Numbered from the stretch's first letter, positions 22,840 through 31,942 are shown. The stretch: 64,000 bases of DNA from Serinicoccus sediminis (GCF_004153545.1 NZ_SDVA01000001.1:310001-374000), one strand, 5' to 3'. Made by a program: numbers and translations. Notes: generated from the sequence alone by a model not told the origin.

Positions 22840-23892
22840 TCATGCGGCGTCCCCCGCCGGGTGGAAGCAGGCGTACCCCGCGGCACCCTCGTCCTGGGTG
22901 TCCCCACCCGGCGCCCGCCCCGGCCCCTCCACGCGGCCCGCGCCCCGCGGCGTCCACCCCGGCTGGGTCGCGCACTCCGCGGTCTCGTGGGCGCACCGGC
23001 TGCGGAAGACGCAGCCACTCGGGAAGCGCCCTGCCGCCGGCACCGTGCCGGGGATGGTCGGCAGCGCGGCCCGCTGCCGCCGGCCCTGCTCCCCGGTGAG
23101 GTCCGAGGCGCCGATGAGGCCCTGGGTGTAGCGGTGGCGCGGGTCGGCGAAGACCTGCTCGACCGGCCCGGCCTCGACGACGCGCCCGCCGTACATCACC
23201 AGCACCCGCTCGCAGACCGTCGCGACGACCGCGAGGTCGTGGGTGATGAAGAGCATCGCGGCGTCCCGTTCCTGCACCCCGCGCACGACGAGGTCCAGCA
23301 CGGTGGCCTGCACGGTGACGTCGAGCGCCGTCGTGGGCTCGTCGCAGATGAGCAGCGCCGGGTCGTTGGCCAGGGCGATGGCGAGCACGACGCGCTGCCG
23401 CTGCCCGCCGGAGAGCTCGTGCGGGTAGGACCGGGCCAGGTGGGCGACGTCCGGCAGCCCGACCTGGTCGAGCAGCTCGACCGCGCGGGCGCGCGCCCCG
23501 GCCCGGTCCCGGGTGCCGTGGATGCGCATCACCTCGGCGACCTGGGCACCGACCCGCATCGTCGGGTTGAGCGCCGTCATCGGCTCCTGGAAGACCATCG
23601 ACACCGCGTCGCCGCGCAGCCGGGCCATCTCCGCCTCGCCCACCTCGAGCAGGTTGCGGGTGGCCGGGGTCCGGCCGGAGAGCCGCACGTCACCGCGCGC
23701 GTGCAGCCCCTCCCCCAGCAGCCCCATGACGGCCAGCGCCGTGAGGGACTTGCCCGAGCCGGACTCCCCGATGAGCCCGACCCGCTCCCCGCGGGCGATC
23801 GAGAAGCTCACGTCGTGCAGCAACGGGGTGTGCCCCGCCCCCACGTCGAGGCCCTCGACGGCCAGCACCGTCCGGCCGGCGGTGTCGCTCAT
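22840..23892 (-). CDS. Peptide-type ABC transporter ATP-binding protein (DppD/OppD-like)
   Basis: 350 residues. Walker A GESGSGKS, Q-loop VFQEPMTALNP, signature LSGGQRQR, Walker B LLICDEPTTALDV and H-loop LFITHDLAVV are intact. The C-terminal oligopeptide-transporter domain carries a Cys-rich element (CVFRSRCAHETAEC, then YACFHPAG), typical of DppD-class ATPases that hold a 4Fe-4S cluster. ATGA overlap with the permease ahead of it shows translational coupling. It pairs with the DppF-like ATPase as the nucleotide-binding heterodimer. Confidence 0.94.
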   Translation of the reverse strand: MSDTAGRTVLAVEGLDVGAGHTPLLHDVSFSIARGERVGLIGESGSGKSLTALAVMGLLGEGLHARGDVRLSGRTPATRNLLEVGEAEMARLRGDAVSMVFQEPMTALNPTMRVGAQVAEVMRIHGTRDRAGARARAVELLDQVGLPDVAHLARSYPHELSGGQRQRVVLAIALANDPALLICDEPTTALDVTVQATVLDLVVRGVQERDAAMLFITHDLAVVATVCERVLVMYGGRVVEAGPVEQVFADPRHRYTQGLIGASDLTGEQGRRQRAALPTIPGTVPAAGRFPSGCVFRSRCAHETAECATQPGWTPRGAGRVEGPGRAPGGDTQDEGAAGYACFHPAGDAA

Positions 23893-24776
23893 CGCCCCTC
23901 CAGCCTGGGGTCGAGCCAGTCGCGCAGCCCGTCGCCGAAGAGGTTGAACCCGAGCACCGACAGCGCGATGGCGGCGCCGGGGATGAGCGCGAGGTGCGGC
24001 GCCGAGCGCAGCGTGGTCTGCGCCTCGTAGAGCATGCGCCCCCAGCTCGCCTGCCCGGTCGGCGTCCCGAGCCCGAGGTAGGCCAGGGCGGCCTCGGCGA
24101 GGATGGCGATGGCGAAGGACACCGAGGCCTGGACGATGACGAGCCCGGCCACGTTGGGCAGGACGTGCCGCACCGCGATGCCCAGCGGTGAGCGGCCGGC
24201 GGCCCGGGCGGCCACGACATACTCCGTCCGCATCACCCCCAGCGCCCCCGAGCGGGTGATCCGGGCGAAGGCGGGGATGGTCGCGATGCCGATGGCGATC
24301 ATCGCCACCCGGGTCGAGCCGCCGTAGAGCGCGGCGAACATGATGGCCAGCAGCAGGGCGGGGAAGGCCAGGAGCACGTCGTTGCCGCGCATGACGAGCT
24401 GCCCGAGCCAGCCGGGCGACATGGCGGCGAGGATCCCCAGGGGCACCCCGACGACGGCGGCGACGCCGACAGCCACGACCCCGACGAAGAGGGTGGTGCG
24501 GGCGCCGACGAGGATCTGGGTGAGCACGTCGCGGCGCAGCCGGTCGGTGCCGAGCCAGTGCTCGGCGTTCGGGGTCTGGTAGGGCTCGACGGGCAGCACC
24601 CGCATCGGCGCGTAGGGGGTCCACACGTAGGACAGCAGCGCCAGGACGACCACCGCGGCCACGATGGCCCCGCCGAGGACCAGCGAGGCGTTGAGGCGCC
24701 GCCCGGCCGAGCCCCCCGCCGGGGCGCGGCCGGTGTCCGCGACGCCTCCCGCGGGCGCCCCCTGGACCTCGCTCAC
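23889..24776 (-). CDS. Peptide-type ABC transporter permease (DppC/OppC-like)
   Basis: 295 residues: one N-terminal helix, a periplasmic OppC-N loop (PNAEHWLGTDRLRRDVLTQIL), then five helices of the BPD_transp_1 fold with the EAA-type loop VVAARAAGRSPLGIAVRHVLPN that docks on the ATPases. It starts at GTG 24776 in a GTGA overlap with the upstream permease and ends in an ATGA overlap with the first ATPase. Confidence 0.94.
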   Translation of the reverse strand: MSEVQGAPAGGVADTGRAPAGGSAGRRLNASLVLGGAIVAAVVVLALLSYVWTPYAPMRVLPVEPYQTPNAEHWLGTDRLRRDVLTQILVGARTTLFVGVVAVGVAAVVGVPLGILAAMSPGWLGQLVMRGNDVLLAFPALLLAIMFAALYGGSTRVAMIAIGIATIPAFARITRSGALGVMRTEYVVAARAAGRSPLGIAVRHVLPNVAGLVIVQASVSFAIAILAEAALAYLGLGTPTGQASWGRMLYEAQTTLRSAPHLALIPGAAIALSVLGFNLFGDGLRDWLDPRLEGR

Positions 24777-25723
24777 CGCGACCCGGTCCGCAGCCGCGGG
24801 TCGATGACGAGGTAGAGCGCGTCGACGAGGAAGGTGATGAGCAGCGTCGCGACGACGAGCACCATGACCACGGTCTGGACGGTGAGGATCTCGCGCTGGG
24901 CGACCGAGTCGAGCAGCAGCGACCCCAGGCCCGGTATGACGAACACCCGCTCGATCACCACGGCACCGACGAGCAGGGTCGCCAGCTGCAGCCCCAGGAC
25001 GGTGACCACCGGCACGGCCGCGTTGCGCAGGCCGTGCCGCCACAGGGCCTGCACCGGCCGCAGTCCCTTGGCGCGGGCCGTCCGCAGGTAGTCCTCGCGC
25101 AGCACGTCGAGGACGGCCGACCGGACGTAGCGCGCCAGGACGGCGGCCTGCACCCCGGCGAGCGCGATGGAGGGCAGCACGATCCGCTGCAGGAAACCGA
25201 CCGGGTCCTGCGCCGGCACCACCCAGCCCCCGCTGGGCACCCAGCCCAGCCGGACCGCGAACACCGAGATGAGGACGATGCCGGCGAGGAAGGCGGGGAT
25301 GGCCACGCCGACCTGCGAGGCCGCCGACATCAGCACGCCGTCGACGTGCCGGTGCCGCACCGCCATCCAGATGCCGACGGGCACGGCGACGACCACGGCC
25401 AGGAGCATCGAGGCGGCCACGAGGATGAGGGTGACCTGCAGCCGGTCGGCGATCTGCGGGCCGATGGCCGCCTTGGAGATGAACTCGATGCCCGGGTCCA
25501 GGGTGAGCATGCCGCGCATCCAGTCGAGGTACTGCACCACCACCGGCCGGTCCAGCCCGAACTGCTCACGCAGCGCCGCGACCGACTCGTCGGAGGCGTT
25601 GATCCCGAGCGCGACGCGGGCCGGGTCGCCGGGCAGCACCCGCATGAAGGCGAAGACCAGCACCGAGGCCGCGAGCACGCTGAGCACGAAGACCATCGCG
25701 CGGTGCAGGAGCCTCAGGACCAT
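24773..25723 (-). CDS. Peptide-type ABC transporter permease (DppB/OppB-like)
   Basis: 316 residues, six helices, with the DppB hallmark N terminus (VFAFMRVLPGDPARVALG) and EAA loop YLRTARAKGLRPVQALWRHGLRN (in parts). It is the first of four overlapping minus-strand genes. The ATG at 25723 is six bases after TAGAGT, so transcription can start right here, independent of the solute-binding protein gene, from which it is separated by a nested hairpin element. Confidence 0.94.
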   Translation of the reverse strand: MVLRLLHRAMVFVLSVLAASVLVFAFMRVLPGDPARVALGINASDESVAALREQFGLDRPVVVQYLDWMRGMLTLDPGIEFISKAAIGPQIADRLQVTLILVAASMLLAVVVAVPVGIWMAVRHRHVDGVLMSAASQVGVAIPAFLAGIVLISVFAVRLGWVPSGGWVVPAQDPVGFLQRIVLPSIALAGVQAAVLARYVRSAVLDVLREDYLRTARAKGLRPVQALWRHGLRNAAVPVVTVLGLQLATLLVGAVVIERVFVIPGLGSLLLDSVAQREILTVQTVVMVLVVATLLITFLVDALYLVIDPRLRTGSR

Positions 25724-25729
25724 GCGAGC

Positions 25730-25735
25730 ACTCTA
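25730..25735 (-). promoter_or_regulatory. -10 element of leaderless permease-operon promoter
   Basis: TAGAGT on the minus strand, exactly six bases before the permease ATG; it lies just downstream of the nested hairpin at 25748-25797. Confidence 0.5.
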
Positions 25736-25747
25736 GGTCGCCCCTGG

Positions 25748-25797
25748 TTCTGGACAGACGATTCTGGGCCACGGGTCCCAGATTCCTTTGTCCAGAA
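25748..25797. repeat. Family D nested inverted repeat, locus 1
   Basis: TTCTGGACA...TTCTGGG, loop, CCCAGA...TGTCCAGAA: two nested complementary pairs forming a long interrupted hairpin. It lies 8 nt from the stop codon of the solute-binding protein gene. A related element is at 37669-37716. It may act as an intra-operon attenuator or processing site. Confidence 0.75.
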
Positions 25798-25804
25798 GTG
25801 CAGG

Positions 25805-27400
25805 TCACTCCCGGGCGAGGTCGCCGAGGTCGAAGGATTCGGTGATGGCGTTGGTCGGCAGACCGGTGATGTCCGGGTCGGCCACCATGAGGTTGGGCAG
25901 CAGGAAGAGGAAGTCGGCGGCGGCGTCCTCGCTGATGAGCGCGGCCGCCTCCTGCAGCTTCGCGACCTGCTCCTCCTCGGTGCCGGTGTCGGCCTCCTCG
26001 AAGAGGGTCTGGATCTCCTCGGTGCCGTAGGTCGTGTAGTAGTCCGGGCTGCCGAACACGTTGGCCATGTCCCGAGGCTCCACGTGCGCCACGATCGACA
26101 TGTCGAAGTCCTTGTTGGTGAAGACCGTCTCCAGCCAGGCAGCGGGGAACTCCAGCTCGTCGATCGTCACCTCCAGCCCGACCTCCTCGAGCATGGACTC
26201 GACGACCGTGCCGCAGGACACGGCATACGGCAGCGTCGGTATGCGCAGCCGCAGCTCGGTGCCCTCCGCGCCGGCCTCGGCGATGAGCTCCTCGGCGCGG
26301 GCCGGGTCGAAGGGGAAGTCGCCGGTGCGGTCCTCGTACCACGGGTCGGTCGGCGGGACCATCGAGCCGATGAGCTCACCGCGCCCGGCCCAGCAGGTGT
26401 CCAGGAGCGCCTGGTGGTCGATGGCGTGCCGGACCGCCTCGCGCAGGGCGGGATCGGCGAGCGGGTTGCCCTCCTGCTGGTTCATCGACAGCACGACCTC
26501 GCCGTTGGTGGTGCCCTCGATGATCTGGAAGTCGCCCCCCTCGAACTCGGCGAGCGACTCCGGCGCCTGCACCGTCGACACGACGTCGATGGCGTCGGTG
26601 AGCATGGCGTTGTTGAGCGCGTTGGCGTCCTGGAAGTAGCGCATCTCCACGGTCGCGAAGTAGGGCGCGTCCCCGTGGTAGTCGGGGTTGCGCTCCAGGG
26701 TGATCTGCGAGCCGCGGTCCCAGGCCTCGAAGGTGTAGGGGCCGGTCCCGATGGCCTCCTCGGCCAGGTCGTCGACGCCCTCGGTGTCGAACATCGCGCC
26801 CACCCGGGTGGTGAGCGCGTAGAGGAAGGAGTTGGACGGCCGCGACAGGGTGACCTCGAGGGTGGTGTCGTCCACCGCCTCGACCGACTCCACGACGTCC
26901 AGCTGGGACTTCAGGCTCACCGTCCACGCGTCGGAGGACACCCGCTCGAGCGAGAAGGCCGCGTCCTCGGCGGTGAACTCGCTGCCGTCGGAGAAGGTCA
27001 CGCCCTCCTCCAGCGTGAAGGTGTAGGTCAGCCGGTCCTCGCTCACCTCCCAGTCGGTGGCGAGCGCCGGCACGATCTCGCCGGTCTCCTGGTCGACGGT
27101 CACCAGCGTCTCGTAGACGTTGTCCAGCAGCAGCTGCGGGATCGCCGCCCCGTCGGTCGTGGTGAAGTCGAGGCTCGCGGGCTCGGCGACGAGGCCCACC
27201 CGCACCGTCTCGTCCGACCCGCCGGAGGCGCCCCCACCGGTCTCGCCCGCGCTCTCGCCGCCGGCCTCCGAGCCGCCCTCCGCGCCACCCCCGTCAGCGG
27301 TGCCGTCCGGGCTGGTCCCTGCCCCGGCGTTGCAGCCGGCGAGCAGGGCGGTGGCCGCCACGGCGGCGAGCAGGGAGCGAGTTGTCGTCGACGTCCTCAT
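25805..27400 (-). CDS. Peptide-type ABC transporter substrate-binding lipoprotein (family 5)
   Basis: 531 residues from the ATG at 27400 (an upstream ATG pair at 27412 is possible). Signal peptide with lipobox LLAGC (cysteine at about residue 23), then a Gly/Ser/Glu-rich linker, then the SBP_bac_5 fold starting VRVGLVAEPASLDFTTTDG, with EGVTFSDGSEFTAEDAAFSLER (in parts) and GTGPYTFEAWDRGSQ. It captures short peptides or similar solutes for the permeases and ATPases encoded downstream. Its mRNA is divergent from glycerate kinase with a 60-nt gap. Confidence 0.94.
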   Translation of the reverse strand: MRTSTTTRSLLAAVAATALLAGCNAGAGTSPDGTADGGGAEGGSEAGGESAGETGGGASGGSDETVRVGLVAEPASLDFTTTDGAAIPQLLLDNVYETLVTVDQETGEIVPALATDWEVSEDRLTYTFTLEEGVTFSDGSEFTAEDAAFSLERVSSDAWTVSLKSQLDVVESVEAVDDTTLEVTLSRPSNSFLYALTTRVGAMFDTEGVDDLAEEAIGTGPYTFEAWDRGSQITLERNPDYHGDAPYFATVEMRYFQDANALNNAMLTDAIDVVSTVQAPESLAEFEGGDFQIIEGTTNGEVVLSMNQQEGNPLADPALREAVRHAIDHQALLDTCWAGRGELIGSMVPPTDPWYEDRTGDFPFDPARAEELIAEAGAEGTELRLRIPTLPYAVSCGTVVESMLEEVGLEVTIDELEFPAAWLETVFTNKDFDMSIVAHVEPRDMANVFGSPDYYTTYGTEEIQTLFEEADTGTEEEQVAKLQEAAALISEDAAADFLFLLPNLMVADPDITGLPTNAITESFDLGDLARE

Positions 27401-27448
27401 GCGCCCCATCATCGGGTATGCGTCCCGGGCGCGCCACCGCCCCTCGTC

Positions 27449-27454
27449 TAGGCT
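27449..27454 (+). promoter_or_regulatory. -10 element of leaderless glycerate kinase promoter
   Basis: TAGGCT, exactly six bases before the GTG at 27461. Confidence 0.55.
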
Positions 27455-27460
27455 CGCGGC

Positions 27461-28507
27461 GTGAGCAACGACGCCAGCCCCACCCGCCCGGTCGTCCTCG
27501 TCGCGCCGGACAAGTTCCGCGGGTCCCTCACCGCGCCGCAGGTGGTCGAGGCCGCCCGCGCGGGCGCCCGGGAGGCGGGCTGGGAGGTGCTCGGCCTGCC
27601 GATGGCCGACGGCGGCGAGGGGATGCTCGACGCCTTCGGCGGGGCCAACCGCACCTCGACGGTGACCGGGCCGCTGGGCGACCCGGTCGAGGCGCAGTGG
27701 CGGCTCGGGGAGGACGGTCTCGCGGTCGTCGAGTCGGCCGCCGCGAGCGGGCTGGTGCTGGCCGGGGGCCGGGAGGGCAACGACCCGATGGCCGCCACCA
27801 GCGCGGGGACCGGCGAGCTCGTCGCACAGGCCGTGCTGGCCGGCGCCCGGCGGGTCGTCGTCGGGCTGGGCGGCTCAGCCATGAGCGACGGCGGGCGGGG
27901 GGCCGTCGAGGCGGTGCTCGCCGGGCTGGACGGCGACCGGCCGGTCGACCGGGGCGTGGAGCTGCTCGCCGCGTGCGACGTGCAGACGCCGTTCGTCGAG
28001 GCCGCGCAGGTCTTCGGCCCGCAGAAGGGCGCGGGCTCCGACCAGGTCGTCGAGCTCACCGGCCGCCTCTTCGCCCTGCAGGGGGAGTATGTCGAGCGCT
28101 TCGGCGTCGACGTGTCGCAGACCGCCGGGGCGGGCGCCGCCGGCGGGCTCGGGGGCGGCGTGCTCGTCCTGGGCGGCGCGCTGGTGCCGGGGCTGCGGCT
28201 GGTGGCCGACCAGCTCGGGCTGGCGGAGGCGGTGGGCCGGGCCGACGCGATCGTCACCGGCGAGGGGGCGCTGGACGCGGAGTCCTTCAACGGCAAGGTC
28301 GTCGGCGGCGTCGTCGACGCGGCCGAGCCCTACGGCATACCCGTCGTCGTGGTCGCGGGCGTCGTCCGGGAGGACGCGCCGGCCGCCCGGCTGTCCGGGC
28401 TGCGCGTCGTCGACCTCTCCGCGACCTACGGGGCCGCGGCGTCCTGGAACGACACCGCCGCCTGCGTCGAGAGCGCGGTGGCGGAGCAGCTGCGCGCCCT
28501 GTCCTGA
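27461..28507 (+). CDS. glxK: Glycerate kinase (GarK/GlxK family)
   Basis: 348 residues. The family start VLVAPDKFRGSLTAPQVVEAA, the MADGGEGMLDAF loop, GLGGSAMSDGG and ITGEGALDAESFNGKVVGGV (in parts) are all present. It phosphorylates D-glycerate to 2- or 3-phosphoglycerate, linking glyoxylate or serine breakdown to lower glycolysis, downstream of which PEP carboxykinase acts. GTG start, leaderless promoter. Length is slightly below the usual 370-380. Confidence 0.93.
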   Translation: MSNDASPTRPVVLVAPDKFRGSLTAPQVVEAARAGAREAGWEVLGLPMADGGEGMLDAFGGANRTSTVTGPLGDPVEAQWRLGEDGLAVVESAAASGLVLAGGREGNDPMAATSAGTGELVAQAVLAGARRVVVGLGGSAMSDGGRGAVEAVLAGLDGDRPVDRGVELLAACDVQTPFVEAAQVFGPQKGAGSDQVVELTGRLFALQGEYVERFGVDVSQTAGAGAAGGLGGGVLVLGGALVPGLRLVADQLGLAEAVGRADAIVTGEGALDAESFNGKVVGGVVDAAEPYGIPVVVVAGVVREDAPAARLSGLRVVDLSATYGAAASWNDTAACVESAVAEQLRALS

Positions 28508-28553
28508 GGGCTGGGCCGGGGTTACCGGCAGGTATAGACTGTCGGCAAGATCC

Positions 28554-28577
28554 AAGTACCGCCGGTACCGCATACTT
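28554..28577. promoter_or_regulatory. Candidate operator/promoter of the acyl-CoA dehydrogenase gene
   Basis: The palindrome GTACCGCCGGTAC (28556-28568) sits inside a wider inverted repeat (AAGTA at 28554 ... TACTT at 28573-28577), 13 nt before the start codon and just before AGGAGG. A possible -10, TATAGACT, is at 28533-28540. Regulators of fatty-acid genes in this phylum are often TetR-type repressors binding such sites; which one is unknown. Confidence 0.4.
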
Positions 28578-28590
28578 CCAGGAGGCCACC

Positions 28591-30492
28591 GTGGGCCACT
28601 ACCGCAGCAACGTCCGTGACGCGGAGTTCATGCTCTTCGACGTCCTGGGGCGCCACGAGGTGCTCGGGCGCGCGCCCTACGCGGAGGTCGACGTCGACGT
28701 CGCCCGCGAGGCGCTGCGCGCCGTCGCCGACCTCGCCGAGGGCCCCATCGGCGCGTCCTTCACCGAGTCCGACCGCACCCCGCCCGTGCTCGACCCAGCC
28801 ACCGGCCAGGTGAGCATGCCGGACAGCTTCGTGGCGTCGTACCAGACCTGGGTGGAGAACGAGTGGTGGCGCCTGGAGATCGAGGAGGGCCTCGGCGGCA
28901 CCCCCGCTCCCCCGAGCCTCACCTGGGCGCTCTCCGAGCTCGTGCTCGGGGCGAACCCGGGCGTGAAGATGTTCGCCGCCGGCTACACCTTCTCCAACGT
29001 CCTGTACCGCCTCGGCACCCCCGAGCAGCAGCAGCTGGCCCAGCTCATGGTCGACCACGCGTGGGGGGCGACGATGATGCTCACCGAGCCGGACGCCGGC
29101 TCCGACGTCGGCGCCGGGCGGACCAAGGCGGTCAAGGCGGGCGACGGCAGCTGGCACCTCACCGGGACCAAGCGCTTCATCACCAGCGGCGTCGCGCCGT
29201 TCTACGACAACGTCCTGCACTTCGTGCTGGCCCGGCCCGAGGGCGCCGGCCCCGGCACCAAGGGCCTGTCGCTCTTCGTCGTGCCCGACCGGCACGTCCT
29301 CGACCTCGAGACCGGTGAGCTGGGCGACAAGAACGGCGTCCAGGTCACCGCCATCGAGCACAAGATGGGCCTCAAGGTGTCGACGACCTGCGAGGTCGCG
29401 CTCGGCGAGGACGAGTCGCGTCCGGCCGTCGGCTACCTCCTCGGGGAGACGCACGACGGGATCGCGCAGATGTTCCGCGTCATCGAGTACGCCCGGATGC
29501 TCGTCGGGACCAAGGCGATCGCGACGCTGTCGGCGGGCTACCAGGCGGCGCTGGGGTATGCCCGCGAGCGGGTGCAGGGCGCCGACCTCACCCAGATGGC
29601 CGACAAGACCGCGCCCCGCGTGAGGATCACCGCGCACCCCGACGTGCGCCGCTCGCTGCTGCTGCAGAAGTCCTACGCCGAGGGCCTGCGCGCCCTCATG
29701 CTGTGGACCGCGACCTTCCAGGACCAGGTGCACGCCCGCCAGGACCTCGCCGGGGACGACGCGCTGGACGGCGGCGACGACGTCGCCATGGCGGCGCGGG
29801 TCAACGACCTGCTGCTGCCGCTGGTCAAGGGCTGCGGCTCCGAGCGCGCGTTCACCCTGCTCGGCACCGAGTCGCTGCAGACCCTCGGCGGGTCCGGCTT
29901 CCTGCAGGACTACCCGATCGAGCAGTACCTGCGGGACAGCAAGATCGACAGCCTCTACGAGGGCACCACCGCCATCCAGGGCATGGACTTCTTCTTCCGC
30001 AAGATCCTGCGCGACCGCGGGCAGGCGCTGGGGTATGTCGCCGCGCAGGTCCAGCAGACCGCGTCGGCGCAGGTGGACGACGGCCTCGGCGAGGTGCGCG
30101 GCGCGGTGCTGCGGGCGCTCGGCGAGGTGGACGCGATGGTGCAGTTCATGACCGCGCGGGCCACCGAGTCGCAGCAGGAGCCGAGCGCGGTCTACGCCGT
30201 GGGTCTCGGCACCACCCGGCTGCTGCTGGCCGCCGGGGACCTGCTCGTCGGCTGGCTGCTGCTGCGCCAGGCCGAGGTGGCCCAGCAGCTGCTCGACTCC
30301 GGGGAGACCGGGCCCAGCGGGCTGAGCGCGGCCGACGAGGACGCGCGGGCCTACCTGCAGGGCAAGGTCGTCGCCGCCCGCTTCTTCGCGACCGAGGTGC
30401 TGCCGCGCCTGGGCGCCGACCGGCGCACCGTGACCTCCGCCGACGACGACCACGTCGCTGCCGTCATGGGCCTCCCCGACGCCGCCTTCTGA
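28591..30492 (+). CDS. Acyl-CoA dehydrogenase (long, FadE-type with C-terminal extension)
   Basis: 633 residues, longer than the ~385-residue classical enzyme. The N-terminal extension [20 protein letters not shown] is typical of the large FadE5-like clade. FAD/substrate motifs: [28 protein letters not shown], and the catalytic glutamate in [17 protein letters not shown] helical C-terminal domain follows (residues ~490-633). It oxidises acyl-CoA to enoyl-CoA with ETF as acceptor; the EtfD-like reductase in this window is the likely electron sink. GTG start at 28591 with a perfect AGGAGG five bases upstream. Confidence 0.94.
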   Translation: MGHYRSNVRDAEFMLFDVLGRHEVLGRAPYAEVDVDVAREALRAVADLAEGPIGASFTESDRTPPVLDPATGQVSMPDSFVASYQTWVENEWWRLEIEEGLGGTPAPPSLTWALSELVLGANPGVKMFAAGYTFSNVLYRLGTPEQQQLAQLMVDHAWGATMMLTEPDAGSDVGAGRTKAVKAGDGSWHLTGTKRFITSGVAPFYDNVLHFVLARPEGAGPGTKGLSLFVVPDRHVLDLETGELGDKNGVQVTAIEHKMGLKVSTTCEVALGEDESRPAVGYLLGETHDGIAQMFRVIEYARMLVGTKAIATLSAGYQAALGYARERVQGADLTQMADKTAPRVRITAHPDVRRSLLLQKSYAEGLRALMLWTATFQDQVHARQDLAGDDALDGGDDVAMAARVNDLLLPLVKGCGSERAFTLLGTESLQTLGGSGFLQDYPIEQYLRDSKIDSLYEGTTAIQGMDFFFRKILRDRGQALGYVAAQVQQTASAQVDDGLGEVRGAVLRALGEVDAMVQFMTARATESQQEPSAVYAVGLGTTRLLLAAGDLLVGWLLLRQAEVAQQLLDSGETGPSGLSAADEDARAYLQGKVVAARFFATEVLPRLGADRRTVTSADDDHVAAVMGLPDAAF

Positions 30493-30497
30493 CCCGC

Positions 30498-30636
30498 CCT
30501 CCCGCACAGGACGCGCCGTCCGACCACACCGGACGCGCGACCAGGCCCCACCGGACGCGTCGTCCGACCACACCGGACGCGTCGTCCGAGTACACCGGAC
30601 GCGCGACCAGGCCCCACCGGACGTGCGCTCCTGCCG
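30498..30636. repeat. Family B tandem repeat, locus 3 (six 22-bp units)
   Basis: The GGACGCG core starts at 30509, 30531, 30553, 30575, 30597 and 30619: six units at exactly 22 bp, alternating two flank variants (CGTCGTCCGA and CGCGACCAGG). It lies directly downstream of the acyl-CoA dehydrogenase stop and upstream of a decayed GNAT gene. Confidence 0.9.
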
Positions 30637-30677
30637 AGCGACCGGCATACCTTGGCCCCGGGTGCCAGACCGACGGG

Positions 30678-31112
30678 GTGGCGTTCGAGGTGCATCCCGT
30701 TGCCCCGGACCGGTCCGAGGACCTTGCCGACGTCGTCAACCCGAGCCGGCGCGCGACGCACTGATGGTGCGTGCCACCGGTTCGGCGGCGCCGACATCCC
30801 GGTGCTCGTGCACTCCCGGATGCGGCCGGTCGACGACGTCGCCGTCTGGAGCATCGTCTGCGTCGTCGTGCGCGGCGGGTACCGCAGGCCCGGTCACACG
30901 TCGCGGGTCATCGAAGGAGCCGTCGAGTATGCGGCAGCCCACGGCGCACCGGCGGTGGAGGCCTACCCGGTCGACCCGCCGGGGCGGATGGACACGACGA
31001 TGGCGTTCGTGGAACCCGGGCGATGTTCGAGACGGTCGGTGTCGAGGTGGTGGGGCAGACCGCAGCGCCCGCGAGCCGGCTGCCGCGGCTGGTCTTGCGG
31101 CGTCACCTGTGA
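30678..31112 (+). pseudogene. Decayed GNAT N-acetyltransferase gene
   Basis: Pieces of one GNAT protein appear in different frames. FEVHPVAPDRSEDLADVV is in the first frame, and the acetyl-CoA-binding core VWSIVCVVVRGGYRRPGHTSRVIEGAVEYAA then HGAPAVEAYPVD...MDTTMAFV in a second (in parts). FETVGVEVVGQ...LPRLVLRRHL, reaching the stop at 31112, is in a third. The order matches full-length actinobacterial GNATs (~200 residues), but a central segment is missing and at least two frameshifts occur. It is flanked on both sides by family B repeat arrays. Confidence 0.7.
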
Positions 31113-31119
31113 CGGCGGC

Positions 31120-31206
31120 AGGACCGCACGTCTTGTGTGCGCTGACCACGCGTCCTATGCGGCCTGACCACGCGTCCTGTGCGGCCTGACCACGCGTCCT
31201 GTGCAG
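31120..31206. repeat. Family B tandem repeat, locus 4 (three units plus one degenerate)
   Basis: CGCGTCC at 31149, 31171 and 31193 (exact 22-bp period), with a degenerate CACGTCT unit at 31127. It is inverted relative to locus 3; the minus strand reads CGCACAGGACGCGTGGTCAG. It ends at the stop codon of the GtrA gene. Confidence 0.85.
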
Positions 31207-31207
31207 G

Positions 31208-31627
31208 TCAGGGGTAGCGCTTCAGGCGGAAGACGAAGCTGCGCATCATGAGGTACATGAAGACGGCCTCGCAGGCGCCCGCGACGAGGCGGGCGAGGAG
31301 GTACTGGACGCCGAGCCACTCCAGGGTCGTCGACAGGGCCAGGATGAAGAGCACGTAGTTGGCGAGGACGGTGACGACGTAGCGCCCCGTCTGGCGACCG
31401 AGCGGTCCGTGGCTCTGGAAGTTGAGCCACCGGTTGAGCACGAAGGCCAGCCCGAAGGCGACGACGTAGCCCGCGGTGACCGCGACCGGGTAGGGCCAGC
31501 GCAGGACGTCGAAGAGGACCGCCAGCACGGCGAGGTCGATCGCGTAGGTGGTGCCGCTGATGGCGGCGAAGCCGACCGCGGTCTCCGGGACGAGGCGCGC
31601 GACCGGCTCGGGGAGAGCACCGTGCAC
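31208..31627 (-). CDS. GtrA family small membrane protein
   Basis: 139 residues with four membrane helices (TYAIDLAVLAVLFDVL; VAVTAGYVVAFGLAFVLNRWLNF; YVVTVLANYVLFILAL; LLARLVAGACEAVFMYLMMRSFVF, in parts). The FxxNRxxxF element after helix 2 is the GtrA/DPMS signature. Family members are thought to flip or hold polyprenyl-linked sugars for surface glycosylation. GTG start at 31627. No glycosyltransferase is adjacent; the DUF368 transporter (36667) and the 54-64 kb glycosyltransferase cluster use similar carriers but are not linked. Confidence 0.85.
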   Translation of the reverse strand: MHGALPEPVARLVPETAVGFAAISGTTYAIDLAVLAVLFDVLRWPYPVAVTAGYVVAFGLAFVLNRWLNFQSHGPLGRQTGRYVVTVLANYVLFILALSTTLEWLGVQYLLARLVAGACEAVFMYLMMRSFVFRLKRYP

Positions 31628-31662
31628 CCGGGCCCGCGCCCGGGCGAACGACTCGGCGGCGC

Positions 31663-31896
31663 TCAGTAGCCGTCGCGGCGACGCGCGTCGGCGCCGGCTC
31701 CGCGGTCGACGACCTCACGGTGGGTGGTGTTGGTGCGCTGGGTGTTCATCACCAGGCCGAGCAGCAGCGAGAGCACGCCGGCCGCCATGAAGATGTAGCC
31801 GACCATGTCCAGGTTGACCCCCTCGACGGTGGTCTGGATCGCGAAGGTGAGGACCGCGCCGACGACGAGCAGGAAGATTCCGATGCCGATACCCAT
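31663..31896 (-). CDS. DUF6458-type small membrane protein
   Basis: 77 residues with two hydrophobic segments (GIGIGIFLLVVGAVLTFAI and MVGYIFMAAGVLSLLLGLVM) and an Arg/Asp-rich tail carrying NTQRTNTTHREVVDRG. This two-helix GIGIFLLVVGAVLxFAI pattern is common in actinobacteria (DUF6458); function is unknown. It has its own short upstream gap; GtrA follows 35 nt downstream. Confidence 0.8.
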   Translation of the reverse strand: MGIGIGIFLLVVGAVLTFAIQTTVEGVNLDMVGYIFMAAGVLSLLLGLVMNTQRTNTTHREVVDRGAGADARRRDGY

Positions 31897-31942
31897 GAGA
31901 GACCCTTTCGGTGTGGCTGGGGAACAGCCTAGCCCGCAGCCC

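Noticed and set aside
22840-25043. Longer N termini for the ABC ATPase and permease genes
   Set aside because: Short ATGA/GTGA overlaps between consecutive genes and family alignment fix the starts at 23892 and 24776; extensions would only overlap upstream coding sequence.
27382-28590. N-terminal extension of the acyl-CoA dehydrogenase back to 27382
   Set aside because: That stretch is a shadow frame of the glycerate kinase gene; a GTG with perfect AGGAGG at 28591 and the conserved MGHYRSN start fit the family.
30498-31206. CRISPR array
   Set aside because: Units are directly abutting 22-bp repeats without unique spacers, and no cas gene is in the window.
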